Position numbers and translations under genes: made by a program. Below the pieces are notes generated by a model. It saw nothing but the letters and a program-made list of their open reading frames with translations. It was not told the origin of the DNA and searched no databases. From Glaciihabitans tibetensis (lineage in GTDB: Bacteria; Actinomycetota; Actinomycetes; Actinomycetales; Microbacteriaceae): a stretch of DNA of 64,000 bases. This document shows, one piece after another, positions 47,410 to 56,454 of the stretch; positions within the stretch are counted from its first letter, which is position 1, and each line of letters opens with the position of its first letter. The stretch covers positions 124,001 to 188,000 of the forward strand of contig NZ_PVTL01000005.1 of the NCBI RefSeq assembly GCF_003003265.1, read 5' to 3'.

Positions 47410-48798
47410 TTAGACCTTCTCGACGAAGTCGACCAGGTCGCTCGCCAGACCCGCGTAGCCGGCCGGAGTGAGCACCCGCAGGCGGCCCTTCGCTTCGTCG
47501 CCGATGTCGAGCGCGTCGATGAACGCCACCAGCTCGGTCTGCCCGATGCGCTTGCCGCGGGTGAGCTCCTTGAGCATCGCGTACGGGTCAACGATGGCGC
47601 TGCGCCCCGCTGTGATTTCTGCGCGGATCACGGTCTGAATGGCCTCGCCGAGGATCTCCCAGTTGCCATCGAGGTCGGATTCGAGCTTGACCGCAGCGAC
47701 CGCGATCTCGCCGAGGCCGCGCGTGATGTTGTCGAGCGCCAGCAGCGAGTGGCCGAGTGCGACGCCGACGTTGCGCTGGGTGGTGGAGTCGGTCAGGTCG
47801 CGCTGCAGCCGTGAGGTAACCAGGGTCGCCGCGAGCGAGTCGAGCAGCGCGCTGGACAGCTCGAGGTTTGCCTCGGCGTTCTCGAACCGGATCGGGTTGA
47901 TCTTGTGGGGCATGGTGGATGATCCGGTCGCGCCGGCCTGCGGGATCTGGCTGAAGTAGCCCATCGAGATGTAGGTCCAGATGTCGGTGCAGAGATTGTG
48001 CAGCACCCGGTTGGTGTGGCTGATGCGGGAGTACAGCTCGGCCTGCCAGTCGTGGGATTCGATCTGGGTGGTGAGCGGGTTCCAGTCGAGGCCGAGGGAG
48101 GTGACGAACTCGCGGGAGATAGCGGGCCAGTTCTGGCTGGCGTCCGCGGCGACATGGGCGGCGAAGGTGCCGGTGGCACCGCTGAACTTACCGAGGTACT
48201 CGGTGCTGTCCACCTGCGCCTTGAGGCGCTCGAGGCGGTGCACAAAAACCGCGAACTCCTTACCGACGGTGGTCGGGGTCGCGGGCTGGCCGTGGGTGTG
48301 GGCGAGCATCGCCTGGCCACGGTAGGTGAGCGCACGCTCGCGCAACGCCTCGATGACCGCCGTCAGCTTCGGTACCCAGATCTCGCGCACGGCGGAACCG
48401 ATCGTCAGCGCGTAGGAGAGGTTGTTGATGTCTTCACTGGTGCAGGCGAAGTGCGTGAGCTCAGCGACATCCGTCAACCCCAGCTCTGTCAATTTGCCCC
48501 GCACCAGGTACTCGACCGCCTTGACGTCGTGGCGTGTTGTCGCCTCCAGGCGCGCCAGTTCGTCGATCTCGTTTTGCCCGAAGTCCGTCACCAGCGAACG
48601 CAACTGGCGGGCCTGCTCGGCGCTGACCCGGGAGGAGCCGAAGAGCTCGTGGTCGGTCAGGTACAGCAACCACTCGACCTCGACCCGAACGCGGGCGCGA
48701 TTCAGGCCGGCCTCGGAGAGGTGCTCCCCGAGATCGGTGACGGCGGCGCGGTAGCGGCCATCCAGTGGACTGATTGGCTGCGCGGGCAGTGGGCTCAT
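47410..48798 (-). CDS. purB: Adenylosuccinate lyase
   Basis: A 462-residue fumarase/aspartase-superfamily enzyme used twice in purine synthesis (SAICAR to AICAR and adenylosuccinate to AMP). Key motifs are TSEDINNLSYAL, AHTHGQPATPTTVGKEFAV and the signature GSSTMPHKINPIRFENAE with the catalytic Ser loop. The sequence is of the E. coli-like long type. Its start overlaps the stop of the phosphatase gene (ATGA). Confidence 0.96.
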   Translation of the reverse strand: MSPLPAQPISPLDGRYRAAVTDLGEHLSEAGLNRARVRVEVEWLLYLTDHELFGSSRVSAEQARQLRSLVTDFGQNEIDELARLEATTRHDVKAVEYLVRGKLTELGLTDVAELTHFACTSEDINNLSYALTIGSAVREIWVPKLTAVIEALRERALTYRGQAMLAHTHGQPATPTTVGKEFAVFVHRLERLKAQVDSTEYLGKFSGATGTFAAHVAADASQNWPAISREFVTSLGLDWNPLTTQIESHDWQAELYSRISHTNRVLHNLCTDIWTYISMGYFSQIPQAGATGSSTMPHKINPIRFENAEANLELSSALLDSLAATLVTSRLQRDLTDSTTQRNVGVALGHSLLALDNITRGLGEIAVAAVKLESDLDGNWEILGEAIQTVIRAEITAGRSAIVDPYAMLKELTRGKRIGQTELVAFIDALDIGDEAKGRLRVLTPAGYAGLASDLVDFVEKV

Positions 48799-49319
48799 GA
48801 GACTCCCTGTCGGATTCCTGGGGTGATTTGGCGAAAGAGCGAGTTACAGGCTTTCTCGATCGTGCCGAGGACGTGGTCGAACATAACCGCGTCCGAGTAA
48901 TAGGGGTCGGGCACATCCAGCGAGTCGGGATGGTCGCCGTCGAAGCTCAGCAGCATCTGCACCTTCGAGCGGTCGGGTTCGTTGCTGGCCCAGGCGCGGA
49001 GGATGCGTTCCTGGCTGCGGTCGAAGACCACAACGAGGTCGAGGCTGCTGAACCAGTCCGGGTCGAACTGCCTGGCCCGGTGGGAGCTGCCATCGTGGCC
49101 CTGGGCCGCCAGCGCGGCTACCGTGCGGGAGTCGCTCGGTTCACCCACGTGCCAGTCGCCGGTTCCCGCCGACATCACGGATATCGCGTGGGTGAGACCC
49201 GCCTTGCGGATCAGGCTCTTGAACACGGCCTCGGCCATGGGAGAGCGGCAGATATTGCCGGTGCAGACGAAACAGATGCGGAACAGTGCCGACTCGGCGA
49301 GAGTGCGGTCGAAGCTCAT
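48795..49319 (-). CDS. Low-molecular-weight protein-tyrosine phosphatase
   Basis: A 174-residue phosphatase with the active-site loop C19-TGNIC-R25 (CX5R) near the N-terminus and the general-acid Asp in DVPDPYYSD near the C-terminus. The ATG at 49319 gives a normal length; an upstream in-frame ATG at 49487 would add 56 residues with no family match. It is translationally coupled to purB, a link with no obvious biochemical reason. Confidence 0.93.
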   Translation of the reverse strand: MSFDRTLAESALFRICFVCTGNICRSPMAEAVFKSLIRKAGLTHAISVMSAGTGDWHVGEPSDSRTVAALAAQGHDGSSHRARQFDPDWFSSLDLVVVFDRSQERILRAWASNEPDRSKVQMLLSFDGDHPDSLDVPDPYYSDAVMFDHVLGTIEKACNSLFRQITPGIRQGVS

Positions 49320-49510
49320 TACCCTAGTGTCCCGCAGTTTCCCCTCCTTCACATGACGCATCTGCGGCACCGAGGCAACGGATATCCGCAAACCTGCTGG
49401 CGAATGATCGTCGCCCGGAAGACTTTGTGCGAGGAAGTGCGGACGTGACGCCCAGAGGCGACGTGCGCACGTGATGTGCGCGAGCAACGAGCAGGGAAAG
49501 GGGTGCGGAG

Positions 49511-49765
49511 ATGACGATGGGCGGCGATCTCCGATTGCTAGCCGTGCTGGCCGAACAGCGCACGGATCTCAGCTCGGCGCTCTGGCGACTCGAACGGGCG
49601 GCGCACCTGGTGCCCACGGTTGATACAGCACAGTGGCAGGGACCCGCGCGCGGCGCGTACGACCTCGCGCTGGCACGGCTGCGCTCGTCGCTGACCGCGG
49701 CCATCAACGAGCTGACGGCCGCACGCAACGCGACCCACACCGCAGAGCGGACCCTGTTGCGGTGA
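49511..49765 (+). CDS. WXG100-like small helical protein
   Basis: An 84-residue protein predicted to be two helices with W42-Q-G44 (WXG) at the turn, the hallmark of ESAT-6/WXG100 proteins, although it is a little shorter than the usual 100 residues. It has no signal peptide. Its stop overlaps the GTG of the alpha/beta-hydrolase gene (GTGA), which supports a partner role. No type VII secretion genes lie in the window, so secretion is only inferred. The C-terminal YxxxD/E-type signal is not obvious. Confidence 0.7.
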   Translation: MTMGGDLRLLAVLAEQRTDLSSALWRLERAAHLVPTVDTAQWQGPARGAYDLALARLRSSLTAAINELTAARNATHTAERTLLR

Positions 49766-51243
49766 GCCGGGACCACGACGGCACCGCAGGCCTCGTAGTG
49801 TCGGGCGGCGGCACCGTGATCGTCGCCTCCGATGAGCTGCGGAGCCAGGCGGACGCGCTGATGAGACTCTCCGGGGACCTCGATGAGGTACGCCGCCTGG
49901 TCTCGGCGGTCAGCCACCGGTACGGCCAGGCCTGGCTCGTGGCCCTCGACGCCCCGGTGAGCGCGGTCGCGGCCGATCGAGCCGCGGCGGCGGCCCTTGA
50001 CCTGATTGTGGGATGCCGGGGCGAAGCCGAACGAGTGTCGTGGATGCTGCGCACTGCCATGCACGGTTACGGCGTCGCGGAGGCATTCAGTACCCGGCTA
50101 AGCCAGCAACTTGCGGCGCGCCTGGGGCACGCGGTGGGCACACTTCTCCCCCTCGCCGTGCTGCTGGCACTCCCGGTGCTGGGCGGCGCCGTCGTCGCCG
50201 TTGCGCTCGGGACGCTCGCGCCGGGCGAGAGTCCGGGCGAGGTGCTCCGGGGGGTTGCTGAGTGGGCGCGCGAGCACAACGAGGTGCTGAGCGATCCGAT
50301 CACGGTGGCGCTGGTGCGCGGAGCAATGCACAGCTCAGACGACGTGCTCGGCGGCGCGCTGCAGCTTCCCGCTGAACTCCTCACCCTGCTCGGCGACGAG
50401 GGCGCGGGGCTGACCAACCTCAGCACCGCCGCGACCCTCGTCGTGCTGCTCGGTCGCACGGCCGGAGTGCTTCGGGAAAGTGGGGTTGCGGTGACACAAT
50501 CCACCGCCGCGCCCGCCACGGCCCCGCGCTCGCTCGCCGGCCGGGCTGCGCGAATACCGCGGCCGTCCGCGGGCACGGGTGAACAGATCCGGATCGATCG
50601 CTACTCCACCCCGGGGCAACCCGACCGCTTCGAGGTGTACGTCGCGGGAACGATCGACTTCGGAGTTGTGTCCGATGAAGAGCCCTGGGATATGACCAGC
50701 AACATCACGGGGATAGCGGGAATGCCCGCGGCGTCTCCCGCCGCGGTCATGGAGGCAATGGCGCAGGCGGGCATCACCGCGACCAGCCCGGTGGTGTTGA
50801 CCGGCTACTCGCAGGGAGGCCTGGTCGCGGCGGTGGTGGCCTCCTCCGGCAACTACAACACGCAGGCCCTGGTGACGTTCGGGGCGCCGAGCGGACCGGT
50901 GCAGATTCCGTCGGGCATCCCGGTGCTCGCGGTGCGTCACACCGACGACATCGTGCCGGCGCTGGGCGGGTACGACACGTCCACCCAGGCTCTCGTCGTC
51001 GAGCGTGAACTGTTTGCGGGCGTTCCGGTGCCGTCGGAGGAAGCCTTCCCCGCCCACCAACTCAGGCACTACCGCGAGACCGCGTCACTCATCGACGCCG
51101 CGCAGAGCCCCGAGCTGCGGGCGACACTGAGGCACCTCGATGAGTTCGCGGGGCAGGGCGCGGGCCCCGCGGCATCCGCCTCAATGAATTCGGCACGAAC
51201 GACGGTCGAATCGACCACGTACCGCGCTAGGCGAGTGGGCTGA
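49762..51243 (+). CDS. Alpha/beta hydrolase with N-terminal helical domain, possible secreted effector
   Basis: A 493-residue protein. The N-terminal 110 residues are helical and WXG/LXG-like in character. A hydrophobic segment follows (about 126-150), then a helical linker and a C-terminal alpha/beta-hydrolase fold (about 290-450). The nucleophile is S350 in GYSQGG, the acid is probably D395 or D396 in RHTDDIV, and the base His is H432 or H436. The fold resembles lipase/PE-PPE-type hydrolases; the substrate is unknown. The start is GTG, coupled to the WXG-like gene. The ATG-initiated frame at 49633 overlaps that gene and is not preferred. Confidence 0.75.
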   Translation: MSRDHDGTAGLVVSGGGTVIVASDELRSQADALMRLSGDLDEVRRLVSAVSHRYGQAWLVALDAPVSAVAADRAAAAALDLIVGCRGEAERVSWMLRTAMHGYGVAEAFSTRLSQQLAARLGHAVGTLLPLAVLLALPVLGGAVVAVALGTLAPGESPGEVLRGVAEWAREHNEVLSDPITVALVRGAMHSSDDVLGGALQLPAELLTLLGDEGAGLTNLSTAATLVVLLGRTAGVLRESGVAVTQSTAAPATAPRSLAGRAARIPRPSAGTGEQIRIDRYSTPGQPDRFEVYVAGTIDFGVVSDEEPWDMTSNITGIAGMPAASPAAVMEAMAQAGITATSPVVLTGYSQGGLVAAVVASSGNYNTQALVTFGAPSGPVQIPSGIPVLAVRHTDDIVPALGGYDTSTQALVVERELFAGVPVPSEEAFPAHQLRHYRETASLIDAAQSPELRATLRHLDEFAGQGAGPAASASMNSARTTVESTTYRARRVG

Positions 51244-51313
51244 GGAGTGGAGATCCAGCGCCAGGCAAGTCGGCTGAGGAGCGTCGGTACCGCGCGAGGC
51301 GAGTCGGCTAGGG
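51221..51313. repeat. Three imperfect 25-27 bp repeats across both stop codons of a convergent pair
   Basis: Copies at 51221-51247, 51255-51281 and 51289-51313 share the pattern GCGAG-GGCTGAGGAG. Copy 1 contains the hydrolase TGA and copy 3 contains the deaminase stop on the other strand. Confidence 0.75.
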
Positions 51314-52414
51314 CGCAGCGATTGCCGTTGCGACCTCGGCGCGCAACCGTGCCTTGTCGGTCGTGGGCAACCAGGATGCCTCGACGGCGTCGAGCGCCAT
51401 CGCGGAGAGTCGGTCCCGGTCGATGCCCATCTCGGACATGATCTCGTACTCAGCGCCGAGGGTGGTGGGGAACATGCCCGGGTCGTCTGAGCACGGCACA
51501 ACGCGCAGGCCCGCATCGACCATCGCCATGATTGAGGCGCGCCGCCACGGCCGCCACGACCGGCGCGAGGTTGTCGAGGCGACGGTGAAGACGACGCCCT
51601 GCTCGGCCACCCGTTCCACGACGGCGGGATCCTCGAGCACAAAGTAGCCGTGATCGATCCGGTCGCAGCCAAGCAGATCGAGGCAGGTGACCGTATTGGC
51701 GGCGGTGGGGGCATGCTCGGAGGAGTGGGCGGTGCGGCCGAGTCCAGCCTCGCCGGCGAGCCGGTAGGCGTCGACGAACCGTTCGGGCGGACCTGCGGTC
51801 TCGAGGTTGTCGAGACCGATCCCGGCGACATACTCGTGCGGGTTATCGACGACCTGCCGGACGAGGGCAAGGGCTTCCTCTCCGCTGCGGCTGCGATCGA
51901 TGCCGGCGATCATGCGCCCGGTCATGCCGAAGTCGCGCTCGGCCATACGGATACCCTCCGCGTAGGCCTCGACGCTGCCGCGATAGCCCAGCGAATGCAG
52001 ATGGGACGGCACCCCGTCGAAGAAGAGCTCGAGGTGGCGGGTGTTGCTCGCGTGGTGCGCGTCCTCGAACGCTTCGTACACAATTCGGGTCAGGTCTTCC
52101 GCGCTCCGCAGTACCGCGACGGCCCAGGCGGACACCTGGAAGAGCGAGTAGGAGACGGTGGGCTCGTTCGTTGACTGCCCCTGCGGCACCGGGATCACGG
52201 TGTCGCGGTAGAGCGCCGGATCCGGCGGACGGGAGTTGATGTCGGCGAAGATGCGCTCGGGGTCAGCGGGCAGCGCCAGGTTCTCGCGCCGGGCGAGCTC
52301 GGCGAAAGTGGAGGGGCGGATGGTGCCGATGAGGTGACAGTGCAGGTCGACCTTTGGGATGCGATTGATCCACTCGGTCGTCGCGGCGTCAGGACGGGCG
52401 GTGTCGAGCGTCAC
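51308..52414 (-). CDS. Adenosine deaminase-like amidohydrolase
   Basis: A 368-residue TIM-barrel metal-dependent deaminase. Metal ligands H25 and H27 (DLHCH), a third His in AHSSE with the proton-donor Glu, RIDHG and the metal Asp in CSDDPGMF follow the adenosine deaminase plan. HAGE is replaced by HSSE, and the loop before CSDDP is unusual (Arg/Trp-rich), so the substrate may be a modified purine or other aminated ring. It starts 3 bp after the substrate-binding protein gene and ends the ABC operon. Confidence 0.85.
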   Translation of the reverse strand: MTLDTARPDAATTEWINRIPKVDLHCHLIGTIRPSTFAELARRENLALPADPERIFADINSRPPDPALYRDTVIPVPQGQSTNEPTVSYSLFQVSAWAVAVLRSAEDLTRIVYEAFEDAHHASNTRHLELFFDGVPSHLHSLGYRGSVEAYAEGIRMAERDFGMTGRMIAGIDRSRSGEEALALVRQVVDNPHEYVAGIGLDNLETAGPPERFVDAYRLAGEAGLGRTAHSSEHAPTAANTVTCLDLLGCDRIDHGYFVLEDPAVVERVAEQGVVFTVASTTSRRSWRPWRRASIMAMVDAGLRVVPCSDDPGMFPTTLGAEYEIMSEMGIDRDRLSAMALDAVEASWLPTTDKARLRAEVATAIAAP

Positions 52415-52417
52415 GGG

Positions 52418-53494
52418 CTACTTCGCGGTCACTTCGCGGGCGAAGCGGTCGACCCACTCGCTGCGGGTGGGCACCAGCTCGGTCGGGTCGAGGGTCTCGT
52501 AGCCTGCGGCCACCGGGTCGGTGACGATGTCTCCGACGACGGCGGTAATGCTGTCGGGGACGGTCGCCGCGAGGTTCACGGGCAGGTCGCCGACGATTTC
52601 GGCCGAGGAAGTCTGGGCCTCAGCCGACAGCAGGTAGTCGATGAACTGCTCCGCGGCATCAACGTTCGGGGCGCCGGTGGGGATCATGGCACGGTTCGTC
52701 GCCATGTAGCGGCCCGTTTCTGGTGCCGTCCAGGCGATCGGCTCGCCCGAGGCGACGAGGTCGGTCGCGAAGCCGCTCAGGGAGTCGGCCGCGACGATCT
52801 CGCCCTGGGTCAGCAGGTTGGTCACCTCGGTGGAGGAGCTGTAGAACTGCAGGATGCCGGGCGCCCAGTCGGAGAGGGTCTCCAGGGCGGTGTCTATGTC
52901 GTAGGGGCCATCGCCGAACGTGTCAGCGATGCCACTGACGGTCAGCTGGCCGGCAGTGACGGCGATATCCGGCAGCGCCAGCCGTCCGGAGTACGCCGGG
53001 TCGCCGTAGAGGTCCCAGGAAGAGGCCTGGGCTGCGGTCAGGGCGTCGGTCGAGTACAGCGTGCCATTGAGCTGGTAGCTGTACGCCGGGCCGAGGTAGG
53101 TGTCTTCGGTGGCAAACTCGGCGATCTCGGAGATGGTGGGAACCTGGGCGGCGTCGACCTGCTGGAACAGGTCGTCTTCCTGGCCGAGGGCGGCGTAATA
53201 GTCGCTGATCAGCATCACGTCGATGCCCGGGTCTCCCCCGGCGAGCTGCAGCTGCGAGAGACGGTCGGCGTTCGACCCGGTCTCCACCTCGACCTCAATG
53301 CCGGTCGCCTCGGTGAACGGATCGACAATGGCTTCCTGGAACTCTTCAACCCCAAACGCGAAGGTGCTGACGACGAGGGTGTCCGAGTCGGCGCTGTCAG
53401 CGTCGGAGGTGCTCGAGCAGCCCGCGAGGGTGAGGATTCCAACAAGAGCACCGGCGGCGAACGGAATGGCGCGACGAGTCGTGGAGCGGGGCAT
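52418..53494 (-). CDS. ABC transporter substrate-binding lipoprotein, PotD-like
   Basis: A 358-residue extracytoplasmic receptor with a lipoprotein signal (lipobox LAGC, C26) and the fold of spermidine/putrescine-binding family 1 proteins (SQLQLAGGDPGIDVMLISDYY, AQTSSAEIVGDLPVN). It sits between the ATPase and deaminase genes. The ligand cannot be read from sequence. The deaminase neighbour suggests a nitrogenous base or nucleoside-like compound rather than a polyamine. Confidence 0.88.
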   Translation of the reverse strand: MPRSTTRRAIPFAAGALVGILTLAGCSSTSDADSADSDTLVVSTFAFGVEEFQEAIVDPFTEATGIEVEVETGSNADRLSQLQLAGGDPGIDVMLISDYYAALGQEDDLFQQVDAAQVPTISEIAEFATEDTYLGPAYSYQLNGTLYSTDALTAAQASSWDLYGDPAYSGRLALPDIAVTAGQLTVSGIADTFGDGPYDIDTALETLSDWAPGILQFYSSSTEVTNLLTQGEIVAADSLSGFATDLVASGEPIAWTAPETGRYMATNRAMIPTGAPNVDAAEQFIDYLLSAEAQTSSAEIVGDLPVNLAATVPDSITAVVGDIVTDPVAAGYETLDPTELVPTRSEWVDRFAREVTAK

Positions 53495-53530
53495 GGACGT
53501 GTCCTTTCATAGGGCGTGCAGGGCGAGCAG

Positions 53531-53605
53531 GGCGAGCAGTCATGGGGCGAGCGGTCATAGCGCGAGCAGTCATAGGGCGTGCAGTCGTGGGGCGTGCGGT
53601 CACAG
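53531..53605. repeat. 15-bp tandem repeat array between ATPase and substrate-binding genes
   Basis: Five units at 53531, 53546, 53561, 53576 and 53591, plus partial units on both sides, follow GGCGWGCRGTCRTRG. The unit is 15 bp, a multiple of three, so minus-strand reading gives the peptide MTARP over and over, although no gene is assigned. The array fills most of the 142-bp gap inside the operon. Confidence 0.85.
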
Positions 53606-53636
53606 GGCGTGCAGCACGCCGGGTGGGGTGGGAGCT

Positions 53637-54641
53637 TTACGCGGCGATGGGGACGAGCCGCGTCTGGTGGGCGCTGACCGTGACGCGATCCCCGACGGTG
53701 ACCGGCGGCGCGGTGTCCGCGCGGAGGTCGGAGACGAGCGTGACGTTCAGGCCGCTTGGATCGGTGGACTGGACGGTGACGAGAACGTCGACCCCGCGGT
53801 AGGCGACGTCGGTGACCGTGCCGGGCAGGCTCAGGCCCCCGTCAATGACGGGCCGCCCGGCTGGAGCGACCTCAAGGTGCTCGGGTCGGACCGTGTGCAA
53901 CGAGCCATCCGTCATGGTGATGAAATTTTCATACCCGAGGAACTCGGCGACAAACCGGTTGGTCGGTGACCCGAAGACGTTCGAGGGTGCGCCCTGCTGC
54001 ATGATCTTGCCCGCGCGCATCAGGACCATTTCGTCGCTCATCTCGAGCGCTTCGTCCTGGTCGTGCGTCACGAGCACCACCGTCAGGCCGGTTTCCGATT
54101 GGATGCGGCGAATCTCGGAGCGCATCTGAACACGCAGACGCGCATCGAGGTTCGACAGGGGCTCGTCCAGGAGCAGGAGTTTCGGGCGAATCGCGATGGC
54201 TCGGGCCAGGGCGACGCGTTGTTGCTGTCCGCCGGAGAGCTTGCGGGGACGGCTGGCGGCGAGGTGGGCGAGCCCGACCATTTCGAGGCTCTCGGTGATG
54301 CGGGCGCGTCGGGCGGGTCCGGTGATGCCCCGGAGTTTCAGCCCGTATCCCACGTTGTCGGCGACAGTCATGTGGGGAAAGAGCGCATAGGACTGGAACA
54401 CCATGCCGAGGCCCCGCTTCTCCGGCGGCAGCTTCGTGCTGTCGACGCCATCGATGAGGATGCGCCCCGCGGTGGGTGCCGAGTAGCCGGCGAGCATCCG
54501 CAGCGATGTGGTCTTGCCGCACCCGCTCGGACCGAGAAGGGTGGTCAGCTTGCCCTGCGGAATGCTGAGATCGATCGCGTCGACGGCCGTGAAGTCGCCG
54601 AACTTCTGGCTGACCTCCACAAATTCTGCTGCTGCTGTCAT
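53637..54641 (-). CDS. ABC transporter ATPase, PotA-like
   Basis: A 334-residue ATPase with Walker A GPSGCGKTTS (37-46), signature LSGGQQQRVALARA, Walker B LLLDEPLSNLDA and the switch His in VLVTHDQDEALEMSDEM. A C-terminal TOBE regulatory domain (about 245-334) follows. It energises uptake through the two permeases upstream, with 4-bp overlap to the second permease gene. Confidence 0.95.
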   Translation of the reverse strand: MTAAAEFVEVSQKFGDFTAVDAIDLSIPQGKLTTLLGPSGCGKTTSLRMLAGYSAPTAGRILIDGVDSTKLPPEKRGLGMVFQSYALFPHMTVADNVGYGLKLRGITGPARRARITESLEMVGLAHLAASRPRKLSGGQQQRVALARAIAIRPKLLLLDEPLSNLDARLRVQMRSEIRRIQSETGLTVVLVTHDQDEALEMSDEMVLMRAGKIMQQGAPSNVFGSPTNRFVAEFLGYENFITMTDGSLHTVRPEHLEVAPAGRPVIDGGLSLPGTVTDVAYRGVDVLVTVQSTDPSGLNVTLVSDLRADTAPPVTVGDRVTVSAHQTRLVPIAA

Positions 54642-55435
54642 CGGTTGATGCCTCCGAAGATTTTCGCGAAGCCGAGCGTGCGTTCCGCGATGATCGCGAT
54701 AACGACGGTGGCTCCGAGGATGAGGGTCGAGGTCGCAGCGACCATGGGGTCATAGCTCTGCTGCACGTAGTCGAGCATGGTGACCGGCAGGGTGCGGGCG
54801 TCCCTGCTCTGCAGCAGCAACGACAGCGGAACGTTGTTGAACGACGTGACAAAGCCGAGCAGCGCGGCGGAGAACAGGCCCGGCCGCAGGATAGGGAGAG
54901 TCACCGTAACGAAGGTGCGAAGCGGTGAGGCCCCGAGCCCCCGCGCGGCCTCCTCGAGAGACGGGTCGGCGTTAGCGAGGGATGCCCCGGTGACTCGCAC
55001 CGCGTAAGGCAACAGCAGTGCGGTGTGACCGATGAGCAGCACGCTGGCGTTCTCGAGGTTGTAGGTGATCACCAGCTGCTGGAACAGCGCGAGTCCGACC
55101 ACGAGTTCGGGCACGATCAGCGGCGAGAGGAAGAGACTTTCCACGATGTTTTTGCCGGGCAGGCGGCCGCGGTGGATCGCGATCGTCGCCGGAACCCCGA
55201 GCAACAGGGCGATCGCCGTAGACGCCACCGCCAGCTGGAGGCTGGTGACGAGCGACTCCAGGAACGGGTCATAACTGAGCGCTTCGCCGAACCAGCGCAG
55301 CGACAGGCCGTCGGGCGGAAACTTCAGCGTGGAACCGGCGGAAAATGCTGTGGCGACCACGAAAAGAATCGGCACGATCATGATGATGTAGCCGGCGACT
55401 GCGAGGGTTCCGGCGACGGGGCGCGATGTTTTCAC
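54638..55435 (-). CDS. ABC transporter permease (PotC type)
   Basis: A 265-residue inner-membrane permease with about six helices and the EAA loop (EEAARGLGASPLRTFVTVTLP) that contacts the ATPase. It overlaps both neighbours by 4 bp (ATGA), indicating translational coupling through the operon. Confidence 0.94.
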   Translation of the reverse strand: MKTSRPVAGTLAVAGYIIMIVPILFVVATAFSAGSTLKFPPDGLSLRWFGEALSYDPFLESLVTSLQLAVASTAIALLLGVPATIAIHRGRLPGKNIVESLFLSPLIVPELVVGLALFQQLVITYNLENASVLLIGHTALLLPYAVRVTGASLANADPSLEEAARGLGASPLRTFVTVTLPILRPGLFSAALLGFVTSFNNVPLSLLLQSRDARTLPVTMLDYVQQSYDPMVAATSTLILGATVVIAIIAERTLGFAKIFGGINR

Positions 55436-56253
55436 GAGGTCGCTCCCCTGCGTGCGGCGAGTGACGACAGCCCCGAGACCAGGAAGACGAGGAACGTCAT
55501 GATCATGGCGGTCGCGGAGGCGCCCGCCCAGTCGATCGTCACACTGGAGTAAGAGAACAGTTGCGTGCTGAGCATGCGCTGGCTGGACCCGCCGAGCAGG
55601 TATGGAGTCGTGTAGGCGGTCACGGACCCCGCGAAGACGAGGGTTGCCGCGACGACCAGCCCCGGGAGGGACAGCGGCACAACCACATCCCAGAAGGTGC
55701 GGGTGCGGGAGGCTCCGAGGCCGCGGGCGGCGTCATCGAGCCCCGCATCGACCTGGGACACGGCCGAGTAGCAGGAGATGATGGCGAGCGGCAGGAACAG
55801 CTGCGTCAGGCCGAGCACAATCGCAAGCTCGGTGTAGAGAAGCTGGGGGGCCTCCTCGAGCACACCGAGGCCGGTGAGGAGCTGGCCGATCACCCCGTTG
55901 GAGCCGAGGATCACGAGCCAGCCGAACGTGCGCACGACGTTGCTGAGCAGGAGGGGAAAGATCGCCAGCGCGAGCAGCACCCCGGCCCAGCGGGACTGGG
56001 ATCGGGCGAGCAGGTACGCGATCGGAAAACCAAGGGTGATCGACACAACAACAACGACGAGCCCGATGGCGACCGTGCGCCCGATGATGCGCAATTCGTA
56101 CGGGTCGGTGATCATCTCACCGAGGCGCACGAAGATCTCGCCGGTCTCGGTTCCGGGAGGCGAGAAGAGCATCGCGAGAGACGGAATCAGAAACCCGAGA
56201 ACGAGAAGCGCCAGCCCGGGCAGTACGAGGAGAGACGTCGTACGAGATCTCAT
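55432..56253 (-). CDS. ABC transporter permease (PotB type)
   Basis: A 273-residue permease with six helices and the EAA loop DDAARGLGASRTRTFWDVVVP. The ATG at 56253 has a GGAGG Shine-Dalgarno six nt upstream and is preferred over an in-frame ATG at 56319. It is the first gene of the importer operon (permease-permease-ATPase-receptor-deaminase), and its upstream region contains a LacI-type operator. Confidence 0.93.
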   Translation of the reverse strand: MRSRTTSLLVLPGLALLVLGFLIPSLAMLFSPPGTETGEIFVRLGEMITDPYELRIIGRTVAIGLVVVVVSITLGFPIAYLLARSQSRWAGVLLALAIFPLLLSNVVRTFGWLVILGSNGVIGQLLTGLGVLEEAPQLLYTELAIVLGLTQLFLPLAIISCYSAVSQVDAGLDDAARGLGASRTRTFWDVVVPLSLPGLVVAATLVFAGSVTAYTTPYLLGGSSQRMLSTQLFSYSSVTIDWAGASATAMIMTFLVFLVSGLSSLAARRGATS

Positions 56254-56305
56254 GCCGTGCCTCCAATCTGACGGGCGACGCTCGCCCAGCGGCGTCGGCA
56301 CGGAT

Positions 56306-56320
56306 GTAACCGGTTGCAAC
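56306..56320. promoter_or_regulatory. LacI-family operator, importer side
   Basis: GTAACCGGTTGCAAC is a near-palindrome centred on CC/GG, close to the LacI-family consensus TTGCAACCGGTTGCAA. It lies 53 bp before the importer start, in the divergent region with the lacI-type gene. Confidence 0.75.
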
Positions 56321-56404
56321 GACTGTACGACACGGTCTTTCCTGGTTCAATTCCGGCTTGTTAAATCTATGTTTCACGGGAATGAGGAGTCGTCAACTGC
56401 GGGT

Positions 56405-56419
56405 GGTACCGGTTGCAAG
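56405..56419. promoter_or_regulatory. LacI-family operator, regulator side
   Basis: GGTACCGGTTGCAAG shares the 11-bp core ACCGGTTGCAA with the first site and lies 36 bp before the regulator ATG. This suggests autoregulation and possible looping between the two sites, which are 99 bp apart. Confidence 0.7.
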
Positions 56420-56454
56420 CCACCGCTAGGATGATGGCCATCGAAAGGACGAGC

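Noticed and set aside
56370..56385. Partial parS match TGTTTCACGGGAATGA upstream of the lacI-type gene
   Set aside because: Only the left half agrees and the central CACGTG is broken, so ParB binding is unlikely.
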